Positions 46,089 through 58,545 are shown, counted from the first letter of the stretch. The stretch: DNA of 64,000 nt from Wurfbainia villosa (GCA_025175895.1 CM045998.1:14431153-14495152); one strand, 5' to 3'. The notes: generated by a model from the sequence alone, not told the origin. Program-made: numbers and translations.

Positions 46089-47092
46089 TGATGCGGTGAC
46101 GGGGAAGAAGATCTGTAGACTTCCTCTCGACGCGATGGAGCACGAAGGAAATTTAGGGGGTTCTCTCTGGCCGCAACAGTAAAAATGAAAATGCCAAGCA
46201 AAGACACGCAAGCCAACACAGACAACAAACTAAGACACTGGATGTAACGTGGTTCGGAATAAGGATTCCTACTCCACGAAGGTGAGCTCTCTCACCGGAT
46301 GCAGTGCCACAACACTTTCACTATGAACGTCCTCCTTCGCGGAAAAGAACTTCCGGAGGTGGAGGAGAAAACCTCTTACAGGCAAGTCAGGATACAAGAA
46401 AAGTACACGAAAGGCAAAAATCACCACTCTCCTTCTCCCAATGCGTCTTTATTTCTTGTTGGTTGGAATAATGCGGATCCCCCTTCCTTCTGTCCTGTCT
46501 CTCCCTTTTATTCTTCCCCTTTGATCAGTTGTTGCCTCGCAAGCTTTCCTCATCGTACACGTGGCCACCACGTTCACCTGGAGAATAATTCTGTTACAGA
46601 TACGAGGAGCAAAGACTCCTCGGAATATTGTGTGGGGACCCCCCCTTCTGTTGTATAAAACCTTCTCATCTACATTTTAGGCACTAGGCTAGCCTGTCCC
46701 TCTTAACCATTTGCCTTCGGTGAAACTAATCTAGACCTATAGCTCACGTGGGGCATAGCCCTTGGGCTCTTCAGCAGCCCGAACCGACTCCCCTTCTTTC
46801 CGCACCAAACTACTTCCGGACTGACTAGGCCGAATCGATTCTCATCCATCCCATCTGCTTCTAGGACTACTAAGCCGAACCAATTTTCGTTCATCTCCTA
46901 GCGAAGCGATCTCCACCCTTGCTTCGTCATGCCAATTACTTCAATTGGCTCTCCCGTATCAATTATCCCAGGTGATCGCGCCCGAACCGTTCTTCCTTTC
47001 TTTCTTTGCCGAACCGATTGTTTGGTTCGGATAGTATTTTACATGCGAGCCCTTTTACCTGGTTCACAGAGAAAAAGGTAACAGCAGTATCA
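46089..47092 (-). repeat. 5' LTR of Tat element 5
   Basis: 1,004 bp, TGATGCGG...GTATCA, followed by the duplication ATGAC (47,093-47,097). Differs from the 3' LTR by scattered, mostly transition changes and a ~36 bp deletion near 46,435. An open frame crossing its right edge (47,006-47,236) joins LTR to copia integrase only by the insertion. Confidence 0.88.
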
Positions 47093-47686
47093 ATGACAAA
47101 GTTGCCCTTTTATGGAAAGGGTAAGCCAATAGAAGAGTTACTTGGTCTCATACATACTGATATATGTGGACCAATGTCAATTCATGCTCAAGGAGGTTAC
47201 AACTACTTTATTACCTTTATCGAGGATCACTCATGATTTGGGTATGTATATCTTATGAGATATAAATCTGAAGCCTTTGAAAAGTTCAAAGAATTCAAAA
47301 ATGAAGTAGAGAAATAACTTGGTAAAAGTATTAAGATACTTCGATCTGATCGAGGTGGCGAATACATAAGCCAAGAGTTTCAGGATTATATAAGAGACAA
47401 TGGTATATTGTCTCAATGGACTCTGCCTTATACACTGCAACATAATGGTGTATCTGAAAGGCGAAATCAAACCTTGTTGGACATGGTGAGATTGGTGATG
47501 AATCATGCAAGCCTTCCCAAATCCTTTTGAGGTTACGCACTCGAGACAACTATTCACTTGCTGAATAGAGTCTCGACCAAGGCAGTCTCTGCTACTACAT
47601 ATCGGATATGAACTGGTAAGAAATCTCAATTGTCTTATTTGAAGACATGAGGATGTCCTGCTTACGTGAATAGGACTACATTAGAT
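47093..47686 (+). pseudogene. pol: copia integrase remnant, element 4 (right of Tat insertion)
   Basis: Continues the copia pol begun at 31,321. Catalytic core visible: first Asp in GLIHTDICGPM (about 47,150), then YFITFIEDHS, second Asp in LRSDRGGEY (about 47,345-47,370), and Glu in HNGVSERRNQT (about 47,445-47,475). All three DDE residues are present, but stops interrupt at 47,234-47,236, about 47,315, 47,527 and elsewhere. The frame runs into a solo LTR at 47,687 and resumes at 48,772. Confidence 0.8.
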
Positions 47687-48766
47687 TGTTGGATTGAGAA
47701 GCGTCGCTAGAGGGGGGGTGAATAGCGAGCGTAAAACTTTTCTTTTCGTTCGTTCAATAATAGCAAGCGCAGCAGAAAAATAAATAACACAATTTATTTT
47801 TACTTGGTTCACAGCCCACCGGTTGCTAATCCAAGGCCCCGCGATCCTTGACCATGTACGAAGAGGCAATCCACTATCAAGTCTCCTCGTTGGAGGTAGG
47901 AGACAACGATCACAAAACTGAAAGTACAAGGATGAGGCAACAAGCTTACCTCACCTCGTTATGATTAAAATCACGATCAAATACAGTAAATAAAAAATAC
48001 TTGCTACTGCTGCCGACGAAGAAGATGAAAGCTTGGCGTCGCATCGGCGTTATGACGACGTTGGAGCTTTGGCATTGTAGGAGCACTTGAGAATAATCTT
48101 GATTGATGTTTGGGATGGAGTCCTCCCCTCCTTTTATAGAGTTTTGCCTTGGAATAAGTCTCCTCATCTTTTGGAACTAATCACGAGGTGGTACCATATT
48201 TTATTGTGAAGTGGTCGCGTCAAACATTATCTGTTTTGAACTAGCACAAAAGGTTGATTCGTCGCCATCAATCAACTGATGCCTTCCATCAGTCGAATGA
48301 TGTGGATCAGTCGACTGATGTGCATCAGTCGACTGCCAGCCTGACCACTTCCCTGCAGTAAGAGGTTAGCATGGAAAATGGTAAATGCGACAGTTTCTTA
48401 CCGTCCGATCTCGACCTAGACCTTCCACAGGAAGTCTTAGTCGGATCGCCGCCTATGGTCGTCCCCGTACAGAGGACACGACCTTACCATCTCTCACTCA
48501 CACGAGCTTACCTTCGGTCCTTTATGATCTGTCGCTTTGCTTCTAGTTTCCCACCTAGGTTCTTCGACTCCCACGAAGTTCCCTCGGTGTCGCCCGACCA
48601 CCACGATTTCCCGACTCGGGATTCTCCAGGTGTCGCTGACTTTCGGCTTAGCTTAATCATTTCCTGCACACTTAATTCAGCTCATGAGATACCAATATGA
48701 CCTTAACTTTGGATCTTTGTCATAATCAAAACCTAGGTTCGATTATCTAGTGTCCTTGCACCAACA
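47687..48766 (-). mobile_element. solo LTR of a Sirevirus-like copia element
   Basis: TGTTGG...CCAACA, 1,080 bp, flanked by perfect TAGAT (47,682-47,686 and 48,767-48,771). On the minus strand its end (CGCTATTCACCCCCCC, CTAGCG) matches the LTR ends of element 3, and it carries the same CAGTCGACTG palindromes (48,290-48,340). It has no internal region: the product of LTR-LTR recombination. The 109-codon frame at 48,371-48,700 is not supported as a gene. Confidence 0.88.
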
Positions 48767-48771
48767 TAGAT

Positions 48772-48852
48772 AAGCTGGATGCTAAGTCTGATAAGTGTCT
48801 ATTTATTAGATACCCCAAAGAAACGAGGGGTTATCAATTCTATCATCTCTTG
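48772..48852 (+). pseudogene. pol: copia pol fragment after solo LTR, to duplication junction
   Basis: Reads KLDAKSDKCLFIRYPKETRG, the conserved segment after the copia integrase core, in the frame that joins to 47,686 once the solo LTR and one TAGAT are removed. It stops at the junction 48,852/48,853 with LTR tail sequence. The rest of pol (RT, RNase H) and the start of the LTR are missing. Confidence 0.75.
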
Positions 48853-49110
48853 GAAAAGACGAAGCTCCGCGAGTGTCGTACGATTGATGCTCTTCCGGCT
48901 CGCCATCATCCGAAAGGTATACATAGAGTAAAATTTATTTTATTCTTGTTGTATGTAAAATTTTATTCGGCAGATATGTCCGCACGTGTTGTAATCCTGC
49001 ATGCGTGGGTGTGAGTGTTGTAATAATTTAGGAAATTAATACATTTTTCTTCCGCTGTGTTCGTTTGTGAAATGACAAAAGAACATCTACGCGTCGGTCG
49101 TAACCCAACA
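48853..49110 (+). repeat. truncated copia element 4 LTR (last 258 bp), copy 2
   Basis: Identical to 26,136-26,393 as far as I can see, ending CCCAACA and followed by the same PBS. The upstream ~1.9 kb of the LTR, including its TATA box, is absent at this junction. Confidence 0.85.
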
Positions 49111-49146
49111 GTGATATCAGAGTCTAACCGTGCTTTGACATATTCA

Positions 49147-50704
49147 TAAAATACTAGTACTGGCCAGACTGATTCACCGCCTGCCAGCACTATACCTACA
49201 TGCCCCCCTGATCAGGCTGGACCTTCACATGACCAGTCGCCAGTACCATCTCATTCACTGGCAAGGCCTTCCCATTCAAATTCACCTGTACCCGCCAGAC
49301 ACTCATCTATTGAGAATATCGAAAGTCGACCGTATATATTTCCGATTGGAGATTCGTAAGTAATATAAATATTATAATTTTTCAACTATCTTAATTATTT
49401 ATCCAATTTTTTTTCACTTTATCATAGGTTTGATAATTCTGTAACTGTTATTCGCGAGATCAATAAAATTGTGAATAACTATTGGAGAGGAGACTCATTG
49501 TCATACTCAAGTACGCCAGGACCTACAAAAGAACTATGGTGGTGCGAGTTTAAGGTATAATTGATTCATTTTATATATTAAATAAGTGATTATATAATCA
49601 ATTATTTTTTTTTCATCTCAGCGGACATTTATTTGGGACCCTTCTCAAGACTTGAAAGTTAAAAGAATTTAAAAAAAAAATGTGGCGATCATATCCGACA
49701 TGTATTGAGTCATGCCAAAAGTACTGGAAAAAAAACAGCCTGTGTCACGTCGGAAAATTGGAGTAAAATCTCCAATTATTGGCAATCTGATGAGAGCAAA
49801 AAAAGGAGTCAACAGAATAAAATAAATCAAGCATGTAATTCAGGAGACTTATCTGCAACATATGAGGGAGGATCTATAAATATCGAGGAGCATTCACGTA
49901 GATTGGTAATTTTTTAATTCTACAATTAGTTTTTTAATTTATTTCAGATTATTATTTTATTTCTAACATTCTTATTTTTAGTCTAAGGAATTGGGAAAGG
50001 AGGAATTTATAGATACTTTGTCGCACTTTCCAAAAAAGATAAGACTTGGAGTGGAGATAGAGATAGAGCAATTAAGGTTTGAATTAATCTTTAAACTTAC
50101 TTTATAACTTTAATTACATTAGTTATGTATATGCTCTGATTAAAATTTTAATTTTGTATAGAAGAGATATGATCGATTATCCTCATCACAGAGAATTTGA
50201 GGAGATAGCGGTGATAATGAGGATCTGAGCCATCTGTTAGTAATAATTTGGATTTATGGCTTGAGGCGAGTGGAGGAGCAAAGGGGAAGGATATTAGGTA
50301 TAGGTTCTACGGCGAGAATGCATAATGTTCCTCGTAGATTTATTTCTTCTACTCCACCAGCAGTAACAGATACATAACTTAACTGAGGAGGTTAGCAATT
50401 TGAAGGGCATAATACTTGAAAGAGATCAGCAAATTCTAGAAATACAACAACAAAACTCACAAAGGGATCAAGAAATGATAGAAATGCGATGACAACAAGC
50501 TTTTCTTATGCGACAGTTTCAGCAATTTAGTTCCGGTCCAAGTCATATTCCTCCTAGTAATGAGGATGATGGTGGCGATGATGATGATATTGTATGCATG
50601 TTTGTAATTAGTACTTTTACCATTTTTTAGTTTATTGAGTTTGTTAATCCTTCATTTTTTTAATTTTTGATTAGTACTTTTTATTTTGCTTTAAACAGGA
50701 ATGA
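49147..50704 (+). pseudogene. Transposase_24-type CACTA gene, copy 2
   Basis: Same exon plan as copy 1, with the first exon ending at 49,355 and the stop at 50,702-50,704. The first exon here gives a sensible Pro/Ser-rich N-terminal region (TGQTDSPPAS; HSLARPSHSNSPVPAR), so copy 2 is likely the truer sequence there. In contrast, its fourth exon has lost bases relative to copy 1 (about 50,000-50,030), and the last large exon has indels and a TGA in place of CGA (about 50,489). Shares the A-run stop in exon 3. Confidence 0.72.
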
Positions 50705-51179
50705 TGAAGTCAATCCTTATGCCGGTTGAAAATGCACATCTGAGTAAGTCTTTGCATATTTATTTTCGTGTTAGTATATAGTTTTTTTTAATGTATGATA
50801 CTTTTTGTTTGTTTCTTTTCTAATGCAGGTAGAAGAATGACAGCCCTTGCTCTGCAGATGATCTTTTCTTTTTTCTTTCGCATGTGTTGAGATATTTTTA
50901 GTGGACATTGTTATTTGGATATCAGAACTATGTTGATGTTTGGAATGTTGTAGGATATAACTTTGGTGTTTGGAATGTTGTATTGTTCTTAACTTATTGT
51001 GTTAGTTTGTATTTATTTGGATATGAAAATTTTTTGGATATTATTGAATGTTATTTTGTTGTATTGAATGTTATTTTGTTGTATTAAATGTGTTTTGTTT
51101 GTATTAAACAGGCTGTGTGAAATTTGTATATACGATAAAATATCGAAACGGATGGAACATGCTTAAAATTTTTTTATTT

Positions 51180-51849
51180 AGCGACAAAAATACAAATTCG
51201 TTGCTAAATTCTGGGAATTCTGCGACGACATCTGCGACGAATTTTATTTTCGTCGCAAATTAGCGACGAATTTAGCAACGAAACTAACCTGCAACAAATT
51301 CTGCAACGAATTTTGCGACGAAAACAAAATTCGTCGCAGATGTTTGGCAACGAAAAATGAATTCGTTGGAAAATTTGGTTTTTTGCGATGAATTTTGCGA
51401 CGAATTTGTTTTCGTCGCAAATTTTCTGCAAGGAATTTATTTTTCCGTCGCAGAAATTTGCGACGAATTTTTTTTTGTTGCGAAAATTAGCAACGAAAAC
51501 ACTTAATTCGTCGCAGAAATTTGCGACGAAATTACAATTCGTCGTAGAAATTTGTGACGAATTTTTTTTTGGTCGCAAATTTGCGACGAAAAAAAAATTC
51601 GTCACAAATTTATGCGACGAATTTTGCGACGAAATTTTGGATTCGTCATAACGTCTGCAACGAAATTAGCGACGAAAATTTAAATTCGTCGCTAAAATTC
51701 GTCGCAAGAATTCGTCGCTATTTTTGTCGCTAATATTTGCGACGCTTTATCCGCAACGAAAATATTTTTGTCGCTAAATTCATCGCTAATTTATTTTGCG
51801 ACGATTTTTTTTTAAAAATTCGTCGCTAATGACTATATTTTTTGTAGTG
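51180..51849. repeat. CACTA subterminal repeats and terminus, copy 2
   Basis: GCGACGAA/TTCGTCGC repeats in both orientations; one ~65 bp unit fewer than copy 1. The frames at 51,204-51,651 are repeat translations. Confidence 0.8.
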
Positions 51850-53225
51850 GTTGGTCGTAGAATTATTTTGGAAAATTTTTTATTTTGGAAATTTTTCCAT
51901 TTTTGGAAAGTTTTCTAATTTGTTAAAAAAAACTCCAGATTTGAAAAAGTTAAAAATAATTTAGGAAATTATACTTATGGAAATATTTGATCAAGAAATA
52001 TTAATATGGAAAATATTTCCTAATTAATTGGATTTTCTTGATAGGTATTTATTTCCTTAAATAAAGTATGTGATTAAATTGAAAATTATTTCCTAATTTA
52101 ATTATGGAATTTTGATTTATGGAAATCAATATTCTATAACATATTTTATTTTTGAAAAATATTTACCAAAGGTGGATTTACCATAAATCAATATGAAATT
52201 AAATTCGAAATTAATTTCTTATTTAATTAGAGAATCATGATTTATGGAAATCAAGATTCTAAATCACATTTTATTTCTAATATATTTCATAGATAAAATA
52301 TAATATTAAATTCAGATTTAAATCCTTATTTAATTAAAGAATTATGATGTATGGAATCTAGATTCTAAAATATATTTTATCTTTAATATATTTCCCAAAC
52401 AAAAATACGAGATTAAATTTGGAAATTATTTCCTAATTTAATCAAAGGAATATTGATTTATGGAAATCAAATTCCTAAACATATTTTAATTTTTAAATAA
52501 TATAATGATAACTATGACATAATCATGCCATATCATATGTCATGATTAGATGCATTTTGTTATGCGTGTGTTGTGACATGTCATCATATATGTCATGCAT
52601 GCAATGTCATATAGATAGAACATATGCATGAGGATGAGACCTAAAATCTTTATACAAATTTTAAAGTTTACACCTACCGTTAATATGGTAAGAACCAGAG
52701 TCTAATTTCTTTTTTGAGTTGTTGGCCCAAGTCAAGCTCAACCTGAAATTAGATATGTTCAAACCATAGAGATACGATCACATGATTAACGGGTTGGCTT
52801 TAACTCGAAGCATTGACTTGTTGACCTAACGCCAAGGTCAATGTGGATAGAGGTGAAGTAGGGTGATATACATTTGATATATATTTGTTAATGTGTTAAC
52901 AACCCGATGTTTATGTGAACATTTAAATAGTTGATAGCATAATGTGATAGTTACATATACGCGATATGTAATCGGTATACTTGATACCTACCACTATAGC
53001 TAAGAATGACTTCTTGGCCTAACGTCAAGTTTTTCTTATCTATAGTGGATATCAACTCATTCAGAGAAAAACCTACGATCTCCCGAATTCAAAGTAAGGG
53101 CTCTTGAATTCAAAAAGTGAGTGGGAGCCTAATATGTAAATTGTTTACATATCAAATCATCTCTCTCACATTCTCGATTTTGTATTTCTAGATTAATCAT
53201 TTGATAATGTGTTTGTTAATCTGTG
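51850..53225 (+). repeat. AT-rich copia leader with tandem repeats, copy 2
   Basis: Same as 29,174-30,567, essentially base for base, including the four imperfect ~110 bp units. No gene. Confidence 0.7.
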
Positions 53226-54464
53226 TTCGATTTTGGAATCGAACAAACTGACAGGGTCTAACTTCTTGAATTGGCTTCGAAACTTGAGAATCGTTCTCAA
53301 GATCGAAACTTGTTTATGTCATTGAAGAGCCTTTCCCACAAGTCTTGACCATGATGTAACTTTGGACCAAATGTGCATCCGATTCTAAACTTGCCAGTTG
53401 CATCATGCCAACGACGATGGCTCATGAGCTGTAAAAGCAGAACGAGCATATGGATGCTTACACGATCATTTACCATCTTCGTGAACTCTTCGATGAGCAG
53501 TCGAGATCCGAAAGTTTCGAGGTCTTGAAGCTTCTCTTTAGCTCGAAGATGGAGGAGGGTTCATCTACAGTACAGTTTGTACTGAAGATGAACGGGTACA
53601 TCGAGCGGCTAGGATCACTAGGGTTTGCGATGAATCGCGAATTAAGTATTGACTTAATTCTGCATAGTTTGTCCAAGAGTTACTCACAATTTGTGATGAA
53701 CTATCGGATGAACAATCTTGAATCCACCATTCCTGAGCTGATCAATATGCTCAAGACTGTAGAACCTTCTGTGACTAAAGAACAGAAGACGGTGATGTTG
53801 GTTGACTACTCGAAGAAAGGTTCTAAGAGAAAGTCAAAGCAACATCTAAAGGGGATCGGAAGAAGAAGAAAGTCAAGACTAGAGAGTCAGCTCCAAAGGG
53901 CACATGCCATCACTTTGGCAAGATGGGCCATTTGCGAAGGAATTGTAAGATCTATCTTGAGTCCATGAAGAAGAAGTCGACATCTGATGCCCCATCCTCT
54001 TCAGGTATCTTCATTATTGACTGTTATGCTATTTCCTTTGACGCTTGGATATTGGATACTAGGTGTGGCTCACATATAAGTAATGACATACAGGAGCTAA
54101 CGGATAGCAAAAGACTTGTCAAGGGAGAAGCGAATCTACGAGTCGGCAATAGAGCAAAGGTTGCAGCTGTCGCCATCGGAACATATTCGCTAAAGCTTCT
54201 TAGTGGACTTGTCTTAGAACTGAACAATGATGTTCTTTATGGCATCGGAACTTTATGCAATAACATCTACGTGTTAGATATATCCAGTGACATATTCAAT
54301 ATCGAAGTGAGCAACAAGCGTGCTCGAAAGGATGATTAGTTAACCTCCTACACATGACATTATCGCCTTGGCCATATAAGCAAGAAGCGCATGTCAGAGT
54401 TACACAAGAGTGGAATTCTAGAATCATTTGATACATGTGAATCATGCTTACAAGGCAAGATGAC
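53226..54464 (+). pseudogene. copia gag-protease-pre-integrase remnant, copy 2
   Basis: Counterpart of 30,568-31,807: gag 53,450-53,968, knuckle with Cys-to-Phe (about 53,905), protease with D-T-R (about 54,050). Upstream of the gag frame, two patches differ from copy 1 (near 53,300 and 53,375; the latter is 20-odd bases shorter). Ends in an intact ATGAC target duplication (54,460-54,464), which establishes the true insertion site of the Tat element. Confidence 0.78.
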
Positions 54465-55491
54465 TGATGCGGTGACGGGGAAGAAGATCTGTAGACTTCC
54501 TCTCGACGCGATGGAGCGTGAAGGAAATTTAGGGGGTTCTCTCCGGCCGCAATAGTAAAAATGAAAATGCCAAGCAAAGACACGCAAGCCAACACAGATA
54601 ACAAACTAAGACACGGGATGTAACGTGGTTCGGAATAAGGATTCCTACTCCATGAAGGTGAGCTCTCTCATCGGATGCAGTGCCACAACACTTTCACTAT
54701 GAACGTTCTCCTTCGCGGAAAAGAACTTCCGGAGGTGGAGGAGAAAACCTCTTACAGGCAAGTCAGGATACAAGAAAAAGTACACGAAAGGCGAAGATCA
54801 CCACTCTCCTTCTCCGACGAGGTGGTAGCTCTCCTTCTCCCAATGCGTCTTTGTTTCTTGCTGGTTGGAATAATGCGGATCTCCCTTCCTTCTGTCCTAT
54901 CTCTCCCTTTTATTCTCTCTCTGATCAGTTGTTGTTTCACAAGCTTTCCCCATCGTACATGTGGCCACCACGTTCACCTGGAGAATAATTCTGTTACAGA
55001 TACGAGGAGCGAAGACTCCTCGGAATATTGTGTGGGGACCCCCCTTCTGTTGTATAACACCTTCTCATCTACATTTTAGGCACTAGGCTAGCATGTCCCT
55101 CTCAACCATTTGCCTTCGGTGAAACTAATCTAGACCTATAGCTCACGTGGGGCATAACCCTTGGGCTCTTCAGCAGCCCGAACCGACTCCCCTTCTTTCC
55201 GCACTAAACTACTTCCGGATTGACTAGGTCGAGTCGATTCTCATTCGTCCCATCGGCTTCTAGGCCTACTAAGCCGAACCGATTTTCGTTCATCTCCTAG
55301 CGAAGCGATCTCCACCCTTGCTTCGTCGTGCCAATTACTTCAACTGGCTCTCCCGTATCAATTGTCCCAGGCGATTGCGCCCGAACTGTTCTTCCTTTAT
55401 TTCTTTGCCGAATCGATTGTTTGGTTCGGATAGTATTTTACATGCGAGCCCTTTTACCCGGTTCACAGAGAAAAAGGTAACAACAGTATCA
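54465..55491 (-). repeat. 3' LTR of Tat element, copy 2
   Basis: 1,027 bp; matches 31,808-32,828 except in the first ~90 bp, where copy 2 agrees better with the 46,089 LTR (GACGGGGAAGAAGATCTG). This suggests the copy-1 patch is the altered one. Confidence 0.88.
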
Positions 55492-55682
55492 TTAGTCAAC
55501 CCTCAAAATAGTCAAGCAAAGTCATAAGCTTGATTGTATAAAGCCTCTACTCCATCATTTGCTCACCAATTTAAATTCACTCTCCCCTTACAGCCCCACC
55601 CTATATATTTGAGGTGACCTAATGGGCCCATGGGCCTCGCTTCTCTCTTTCTCTCGTATAGTCGAACCGTCGCGCAAAACCC

Positions 55683-55691
55683 TATATAAAT
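55683..55691 (+). promoter_or_regulatory. TATA box of antisense gene A, copy 2
   Basis: TATATAAAT, same spacing to the ATG at 55,723 as in copy 1. Confidence 0.6.
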
Positions 55692-55722
55692 CTCCGCCTC
55701 TTCCTTTTATGCATGACTTAAC

Positions 55723-58099
55723 ATGCCTAACAATCCCGTCCTTTCCGCTTCTTTCCTCCAGCGGTTTCCTCCGGCGACATTTCAGCGACCTAGCCTTTCC
55801 TTTCCCACACGTTCCTCCTTCAACCCTCAAGTAAGTGCTCTACCCTGTTTTATACCTATGACCCCTAAGACCATGACCTCGCCTCCTTGGTATGAGCACA
55901 CCGTCACACAACTAGGCTGCGACAATTATTTCTTTAACCTTAAAGATTGGTTAATAAATCCTTCTATAAAATGATGTTTCACTACTAAAACTCACCGACC
56001 ACACCGTCCTCCTCCCGGTCTGACCTGCTTCTTTTCCGAACAGTTCCTTAATGGCTTGTTTCTACCTGCGCCCTCTCCCTATTTAGAAATCTTAGATTTC
56101 TACGGGCTACCTCTAAACCAATTTACCCCCAATTCCTTTTGCATTTTATCGGGGGCCATTATAGTATTTCAACACCTAAATCTCCCTTTATCCCCTTAAA
56201 TATTTCACTGCTTCTTCCAATTAAAATCCTCCAAGGCAGGCCTTTTTTACCTTTCTAGCCGCACGGACTGCCAGTTCTTAATGAATATGCCTACTTCCCA
56301 TAAAGGATGAGAAGAGTTGTATTTCTTTGTTCAGCTTCCAACACCTCTACCCCACTCGAACACCTGGAAGCTAGAACTTTCTGAACTACCTCCCTTCCGC
56401 GAAATGAGGACTCAATGTCCTTTCTTGAAGGTTTATAAAGTACTGGGAGAATCCCACTATTACTCGGACCACCTAATGAAAACCCTTCTCCTTAGTCACT
56501 TCAGGCTGTCCCCTTTCCCTCCAACGGCCCCGGCCGCAATAAGTAGGATGACATTCATATTTTCATATAGCTTCTTGTTTGTATTGACCATCTTTCTTAT
56601 CACCGAATTTCGCAGATAATCTAATGCAGGAAGCTCTGGTAAAGGGAGAAGAGATCGAGGCCGCCAAGAAGAAGAAAATCTCTACAAAGCGAGGTAAGTC
56701 CGTGGCAGTCCCTTCTTACCCTCGGAAGAGATTGTGGCTGATTAAGGAAGGAGATCTCAGCTCATCATTTCCTCCTTCATCCTCTTCTGATCAACATGAA
56801 TACCTGCCTCTAACCATCTATGAACCGAGGACGAGGGATACCACCTTATCCGCCCCATCCTCTTCTCCCCAAGGGGGAGATTCTCCTTCCCATTCTCCTG
56901 TTTCATCCTCCCTTCATCGTGATTCTCCCACACCTTCCCGAACCGAATCCGTCTCAATCCCTATTCCCTCCGAAACACATACCTCTCCCGCTCCCTTCCA
57001 GAGAGCAGGTCCCCCTCCCCCTTTGGAGGGGGAAAATATTCTTTCCCTGAACCCTTCACTGATTACCTTGGGGTCCCTTCTGAAAATCTATCACCTATCA
57101 GAGGTAAAGTTTTTCAACCAATCAGGGATACAGAGCCCCTGCGACCAAGTGAGCAAACTGCTGGCCGAGATAATTATTTTCCCTCTTCACCTTAGGCATG
57201 GATATATACATATAACTATATGCCAACGCTTGACATTTGCACTCTCTTTCCTTCAGGTCTCGGCCAAGAACAACAAGATGATATCTCACATAGCTCAATT
57301 CCAGTCCAACGTGGAGACGCACCATTTTGCCTCCCTGGCGCACCAAAAATAGCTCACCCAACAGCTGAGCGAAAAGGAGCAAAAAGAATCTGACTTGATT
57401 GACCAATGTGAAGATTCCATGACCCGACTGGCCCTGGCCCAGAGCGATAATGAAGAGCTTCAACGGAAGAATCAAGACCTTGAACAATAATTTTTCTTGC
57501 AGTCCAGCCAACTCCAACAGGTGGATCTTCTCACCCATGAACTAATAGGGTATAAAAGATAGTTTGGGGATGCCATTATTCAAGTTGTTGATTATTCAAC
57601 TACAATTCAGCAACTTCGGCAAGAACACCAGTAGCTTCGGCAAGAACGCCAAGCGTGGGAGGCCACCCAAAAGTCTTGTTTAGAGAAGTGTCAAGAACTC
57701 TCTTCAATGGTGGCTACCCTTCCTCAAGCCCTGTCGGCAGTGGCTCGGCAGCAAATAGAACTTCATCGAGAATACTCCGAGGCTCTTTCGGCTCTAGGTC
57801 AGCGAGCCATAAAAGCAACAACTGAAAAAGATGCCCTGGCAGCTCAACTAGCCGAAAGTCAGGCCCAGCTAGCCACGTGTCAAGCTCAACTAGTTAGTTG
57901 TTAGTCTCAACTGAAGGAGCAAGAGGCTGACCTGAAGGGGCGGTATGTCAAGAAAGAGGTGGATTTATTCATACTTGGCTTTGACGGGTCCTCGGCTTTA
58001 AATGTTGAACGAGGATATCCACCTCCCGGCATGAACACTAGCTATCTGAACCCTGTTGATGCGTTATCTAAATGCCCCCCAGAGCTCTTTGAATTGTAA
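55723..58099 (+). pseudogene. antisense gene A, copy 2
   Basis: Same three stops in the Transposase_28-like exon, the same 73 bp intron (56,543-56,615) and the same Gln-to-stop changes in the coiled coil as copy 1. Differences: in the linker near 56,940-57,090, copy 2 carries extra bases and reads in frame (56,624-57,352, 242 codons) with two or three extra Ser/Pro residues. These are in-frame length differences in a low-complexity segment. Otherwise as for 33,060-35,424. Confidence 0.65.
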
Positions 58100-58500
58100 T
58101 TCATCATATCTCACTCCTTGTAATGACTGTTTTTTCGCTGCTGAAGAATGTTTATATTGGCACAACTTTTCGTTGTTCTTTGTGTACGTCTTGGTACGGG
58201 TCGGGAATTTTAGGTGGATTCTGTGCTTCTTTTACAATTACGCCCCATCTTCCGTCTCGCATGGAGCGATTACATTCTTCGCTCGGGAACCCACTCGGAG
58301 GTCCCGGATGATCTTCTTCATGCCCGACCCAATTTTGGCTCGGCTAAAGATTAAGTTACTTCGGTCTCTTGATCTTCTTCATCTACCTTGCTGCTCCGGA
58401 AATGATATCTCGACAAGTACCTATGCTGATGTCATTATGATATTAGTCTCTTCATCTTCTTCTACTTCCCGAGAACGAATGCAGTTCTTCTTCCCTCGAC
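58100..58500 (+). other. spacer between antisense genes A and B, copy 2
   Basis: Matches 35,425-35,822 except at 58,120-58,145 (GACTGTTTTTTCGCTGCTG here, a T-rich variant in copy 1). No gene supported. Confidence 0.4.
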
Positions 58501-58545
58501 TATAAATTATCATCCCCCATGTCTTCATCCTTCCATCTCACTCTC

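Larger units (their letters stand above)
31808..47092 (-). mobile_element. Tat-type Ty3/gypsy retrotransposon, 15.3 kb, with antisense gene block (element 5)
   Basis: LTRs 31,808-32,828 and 46,089-47,092; PBS at 46,071-46,087 (minus strand TTGGCGCCGTCTGTGGG). The target-site duplication ATGAC is clear at 47,093-47,097 and beside the copy-2 LTR (54,460-54,464); beside the copy-1 left LTR it reads AAGATGG, in a patch that differs between copies. Gag-pol is on the minus strand, 46,047 to 40,719, in the order gag-PR-RT-RH-RH-INT. The remaining ~8 kb up to the 3' LTR (32,829-40,700) codes on the other strand. A dual RNase H, this PBS and extra antisense ORFs point to the Tat lineage, in which Grande-type elements are known to carry antisense ORFs. 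Confidence 0.9.
26136..48852. repeat. tandem duplication, first copy of a 22,717 bp unit
   Basis: From 26,136 (GAAAAGACGAAGCTCCGCG) the sequence recurs from 48,853 onward in the same order and orientation to the window end. The homologous point of 64,000 is about 41,762. Copy 2 starts where copy 1's copia pol sequence breaks off. Shared material includes the LTR tail, CACTA fragment, copia gag/protease, Tat LTR with its TSD, and the antisense genes. Left flank: LTR sequence continuous with 23,568-26,135; right flank: copy 2. Confidence 0.9.
49147..51849 (+). mobile_element. CACTA transposon 3' fragment, copy 2
   Basis: Counterpart of 26,430-29,173 with the same missing left end and the same TTTGTAGTG terminus (51,849). 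The subterminal region 51,180-51,849 is more regular here: GCGACGAA motifs intact where copy 1 is scrambled. Confidence 0.75.

Noticed and set aside
47006..47236. Apparent fusion of an unknown N-terminus to copia integrase
   Set aside because: The N-terminal part is Tat LTR sequence; the join is the insertion boundary with its ATGAC duplication.
48371..48700. 109-codon plus-strand frame in the solo LTR
   Set aside because: Inside an LTR with perfect target duplication, no domain, and no counterpart frame in related LTRs.
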